In this document: piece by piece, positions 4,537-5,845 of the stretch | Position numbering within the stretch: position 1 is the first letter of the stretch | Layout of the letters: each line of letters begins with the position of its first letter | From: an uncultured Eggerthella sp. | GTDB lineage: Bacteria; Actinomycetota; Coriobacteriia; Coriobacteriales; Eggerthellaceae | Length of the DNA stretch: 5,845 nt | Direction: 5' to 3' | NCBI GenBank assembly: GCA_900548955.1 | Contig: URMQ01000106.1 | Location: forward strand, 1 to 5,845 | Translations under genes and position numbers: made by a program | The notes under the pieces: generated by a model | The model's database searches: none | What the model was told of the DNA's origin: nothing | Seen by the model: the letters and a program-made list of their open reading frames with translations, nothing else

Positions 4537-4794
4537 ATGAATCGAATTACCGAACGAACGGATAATGAGGAAATTCTTCTTTCTTGCGAACAAAACCAGG
4601 CACTTAAAAAACTGGCTAGTTATGAAGATGTTCATGAAGCTGTGCTTAAAGAATACGACCGTGTGAGCGATCAAATAAATCAGGCAAAGGCGCAGGGAAG
4701 AATGCGCGGAGTAACTGCCAATCAGCTTATTGCGCAAAAAATGTCGCTACAAAACGTACTTTCGTACTTTAAGCGCTTTGGAGTAGATGATTAA
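4537..4794 (+). CDS. Small protein, 85 residues, phage-like N-terminus
   Basis: ATG at 4537 follows AAGGCGG with an 8-nt gap. The product starts MNRITER and carries KKLASYED (residues 24-31). That arrangement resembles small proteins common in Firmicutes and actinobacterial prophages, which begin NR-T-R and have a K-LA-YED segment. The rest is helical: a heptad-like stretch VLKEYDRVSDQINQAKAQG (about 36-54), then TANQLIAQKMSLQNVLSYF. There is no membrane helix or signal peptide; it is charged and probably cytoplasmic. No integrase, capsid or other phage gene is nearby, so this may be a domesticated phage-derived gene, or the resemblance may be limited to a short motif. Its function is not known. 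The stop codon lies 1 bp from the stop of the minus-strand 44-residue gene, leaving no room for a private terminator. Confidence 0.72.
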   Translation: MNRITERTDNEEILLSCEQNQALKKLASYEDVHEAVLKEYDRVSDQINQAKAQGRMRGVTANQLIAQKMSLQNVLSYFKRFGVDD

Positions 4795-4795
4795 A

Positions 4796-4930
4796 TTAGC
4801 CTAGTATTGCAAGGGGCAGTATTCCGCAGAGTAATAGCGTGAAAAAGATTGCAGCAACAAGACGTTTGGCTTCAATGGAAACAGAAGCGAAGCGGTTAAC
4901 CAGTGCGATCTTGTTCTGGCGTGAGGCCAT
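4796..4930 (-). CDS. Small membrane protein, 44 residues
   Basis: Reading leftward from ATG at 4930, the frame gives MASRQNKIALVNRF followed by a short charged stretch (SIEAKRL) and one hydrophobic helix, residues 24-43 (LVAAIFFTLLLCGILPLAIL), ending G then TAA at 4796-4798. A perfect AGGAGG (4939-4944, minus strand) sits 8 nt before the ATG, far better than chance, so the gene is very likely real despite its length. The N-terminus is basic (three Arg, two Lys), predicting a cytoplasmic N-terminus and a single C-terminal membrane anchor. A promoter with 17-bp spacing is visible upstream. I recognise no family; single-helix proteins of this size are often regulators of, or subunits added to, a membrane complex, which is inference. 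It is divergent from the 160-residue membrane-anchored protein and tail-to-tail with the 85-residue gene. Confidence 0.75.
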   Translation of the reverse strand: MASRQNKIALVNRFASVSIEAKRLVAAIFFTLLLCGILPLAILG

Positions 4931-4963
4931 TTCGGCTACCTCCTAGTGTTGAAAAGCAAACAA

Positions 4964-4992
4964 AATTTAATCCTTTTTTCTGGTGTTTGCAA
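4964..4992 (-). promoter_or_regulatory. Candidate promoter for the 44-residue membrane protein
   Basis: On the minus strand TTGCAA (4992-4987) serves as a -35 and TAAATT (4969-4964) as a -10, with a 17-bp spacer. Each matches four of six consensus positions. The -10 lies 19 nt from the Shine-Dalgarno site, which would give a short leader. Confidence 0.4.
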
Positions 4993-5005
4993 TAAGAATT
5001 TCTTA
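4993..5005. promoter_or_regulatory. 13-bp palindrome abutting the -35 box
   Basis: TAAGAA-T-TTCTTA is a perfect inverted repeat directly beside the -35 of the minus-strand promoter. TTTGCAA just before it (4986-4992) recurs at 5041-5047, each followed by an A/T-rich stretch. It could be an operator for the divergent gene pair. Such short AT-rich palindromes also arise by chance. Confidence 0.3.
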
Positions 5006-5154
5006 AATGATGTAATTCTTTCTTTATAGGCTGTATTCCTTTTGCAAATAGATCATTCTTAATTGTTGCTGCGCCGTTTACATTTTCTGGATATCTTGGT
5101 GCTAGACTGACAAAAACCCATGCGAGGATAATCCTTTGTTGGAGGCGGTTAAGT

Positions 5155-5637
5155 ATGAATGTAGTCTTAAAACTGCTTGGTGGCATTGCTGCTCTTTTGG
5201 CGATGTTTGCCTGCGCGATAGTTTTGTTTACTTTTACCCCGCTTTCTTCAACGCCTCTAGGTCAATCAATGCAAGATATGCTTGGATCTGGAACTAATGC
5301 AGCAACGAATGCTGCTATTGATGCCTCAGGAATCAAGACCAAGGCAGAAGATGCGTTGTATGGCAATGCTGCAGAGATTGCTGCCCAAACAGGTATGTCG
5401 GAAGATCAGGTAAATCAAGCAATAGATAATTTGGATATTGATAGTTGGGCAGTCACTTCTTTGCCGTCAGACGCCCAGGAATCTGGATCTCAAAGCGTGA
5501 ACTACGGGGGTATATCTGCAGAAGTTACTACTTATAACGATCCTTCTTATATATCGGTCACTGCAGAAGGGCAAACTTTTACGCTCTCAGTTCCTGCTAG
5601 CGCACAAGAATATTTACCTTTACTTGATTATTTATAA
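5155..5637 (+). CDS. Membrane-anchored exported protein, 160 residues, unknown function
   Basis: I do not recognise the family. ATG at 5155 is preceded by GGAGG (5141-5145) with a 9-nt gap. The product has one N-terminal hydrophobic helix (about residues 5-28), best read as an uncleaved signal anchor. The single cysteine, C20, is in the context MFAC, a poor lipobox, so a lipoprotein is unlikely. The exported part begins TPLSSTPLGQSM, continues with helices (ALYGNAAEIAAQTG, SEDQVNQAIDNLDIDSW) and ends in a beta-rich domain (NYGGISAEVTTY, YISVTAEGQTFTLSVP). It is Ala/Ser/Asp-rich and acidic. The helix-turn pattern followed by a small beta domain suggests an envelope protein with a binding role, but nothing is diagnostic. 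TAGACT at 5103-5108, preceded by TG one base before, could be an extended -10. It is transcribed away from the 44-residue membrane protein. Confidence 0.78.
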   Translation: MNVVLKLLGGIAALLAMFACAIVLFTFTPLSSTPLGQSMQDMLGSGTNAATNAAIDASGIKTKAEDALYGNAAEIAAQTGMSEDQVNQAIDNLDIDSWAVTSLPSDAQESGSQSVNYGGISAEVTTYNDPSYISVTAEGQTFTLSVPASAQEYLPLLDYL

Positions 5638-5682
5638 GAGATATTAATTTGCCTTCGCTTTATGTTTTGCATATTCGCAAGA

Positions 5683-5844
5683 CTATTTTTGCAGAGTGTT
5701 ATACAGTTTGTGATTACGGATAGCGAAATATACAGCAACTATTACGATAAGCAAATATGCGGGCTGTTGCGTTAAAGTCGCAGCGATAATGGCGGCAATT
5801 GCAGGAACACCAAGAATTGCTATAAAACTTATGGTGTACCAAGC
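5683..5844 (-). CDS. C-terminal part of an integral membrane protein (5' end outside window)
   Basis: Reading leftward from base 5844, the frame is open for 53 residues to TAG at 5685-5683. The fragment starts WYTISFIAILGVPAIAAII after one Ala and contains two hydrophobic helices, roughly residues 5-23 and 31-46, separated by a short ATLTQQP turn. It ends in a basic tail, RNHKLYNTLQK, which by the positive-inside rule should be cytoplasmic. The two-helix hairpin and short tail suit the end of a transporter, permease or small multi-pass protein, but there is too little to name a family. It converges with the 160-residue gene, with 45 bp between the stop codons; that gap has only weak dyads and no clear terminator. 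Confidence 0.65.
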   Translation of the reverse strand, partial: AWYTISFIAILGVPAIAAIIAATLTQQPAYLLIVIVAVYFAIRNHKLYNTLQK

Positions 5845-5845
5845 T

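Noticed and set aside
4896..5186. 96-residue minus-strand frame
   Set aside because: It crosses the divergent promoter region and the start of the 160-residue gene; the 44-residue frame with AGGAGG explains this strand better.

Overview
The window looks like chromosomal or accessory DNA from a low-GC member of the Actinobacteria, most likely class Coriobacteriia. The evidence is an actinobacterial-type integration host factor (mIHF, 746-1036) and a surface-protein tail of the Cys/His zinc-binding kind that I associate with anaerobic gut actinobacteria and clostridia. Genus and GC content were not computed, so the placement is inference.

Layout. 1-633 (+) is the C-terminal part of a large exported protein: the end of a beta-rich domain, an Ala/Lys/Glu helix, a Gly/Ser linker and a Cys/His tail. 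Two strong hairpins follow (643-673 and 688-711), then mihF (746-1036). 1037-1691 is a decayed or non-coding tract. It holds a 54-residue ankyrin-repeat fragment (1254-1418) between two diverged copies of one roughly 110-130 bp element. Each copy is preceded by a Lys-rich mini-ORF and ends in a Shine-Dalgarno-like block. Next on + are a 106-residue unknown protein (1692-2012) and a complete DUF1919 protein (2138-2764), a family linked to exopolysaccharide clusters.

On the minus strand lie a YhhQ-type queuosine-precursor transporter (2924-3616) with a preQ1-I-like riboswitch across its ribosome binding site (about 3623-3657), and a 121-residue helical unknown (3869-4234). After a regulatory-looking divergent intergenic region come an 85-residue phage-flavoured small protein (4537-4794, +), a 44-residue membrane protein ending 1 bp away on the other strand (4796-4930, -), a 160-residue membrane-anchored exported protein (5155-5637, +), and the C-terminus of a membrane protein entering from the right edge (5683-5844, -).

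The genes do not form one operon or one evident pathway; strands alternate and many are short and lineage-restricted. The clearest working unit is the preQ1 riboswitch plus queuosine-precursor transporter, which reads as salvage of a tRNA-modification precursor under feedback control. The part most worth pursuing as possibly undescribed is the duplicated leader-like element at about 1137-1252 and 1495-1626. I found no CRISPR array, tRNA, rRNA, insertion sequence or recognisable defence system.
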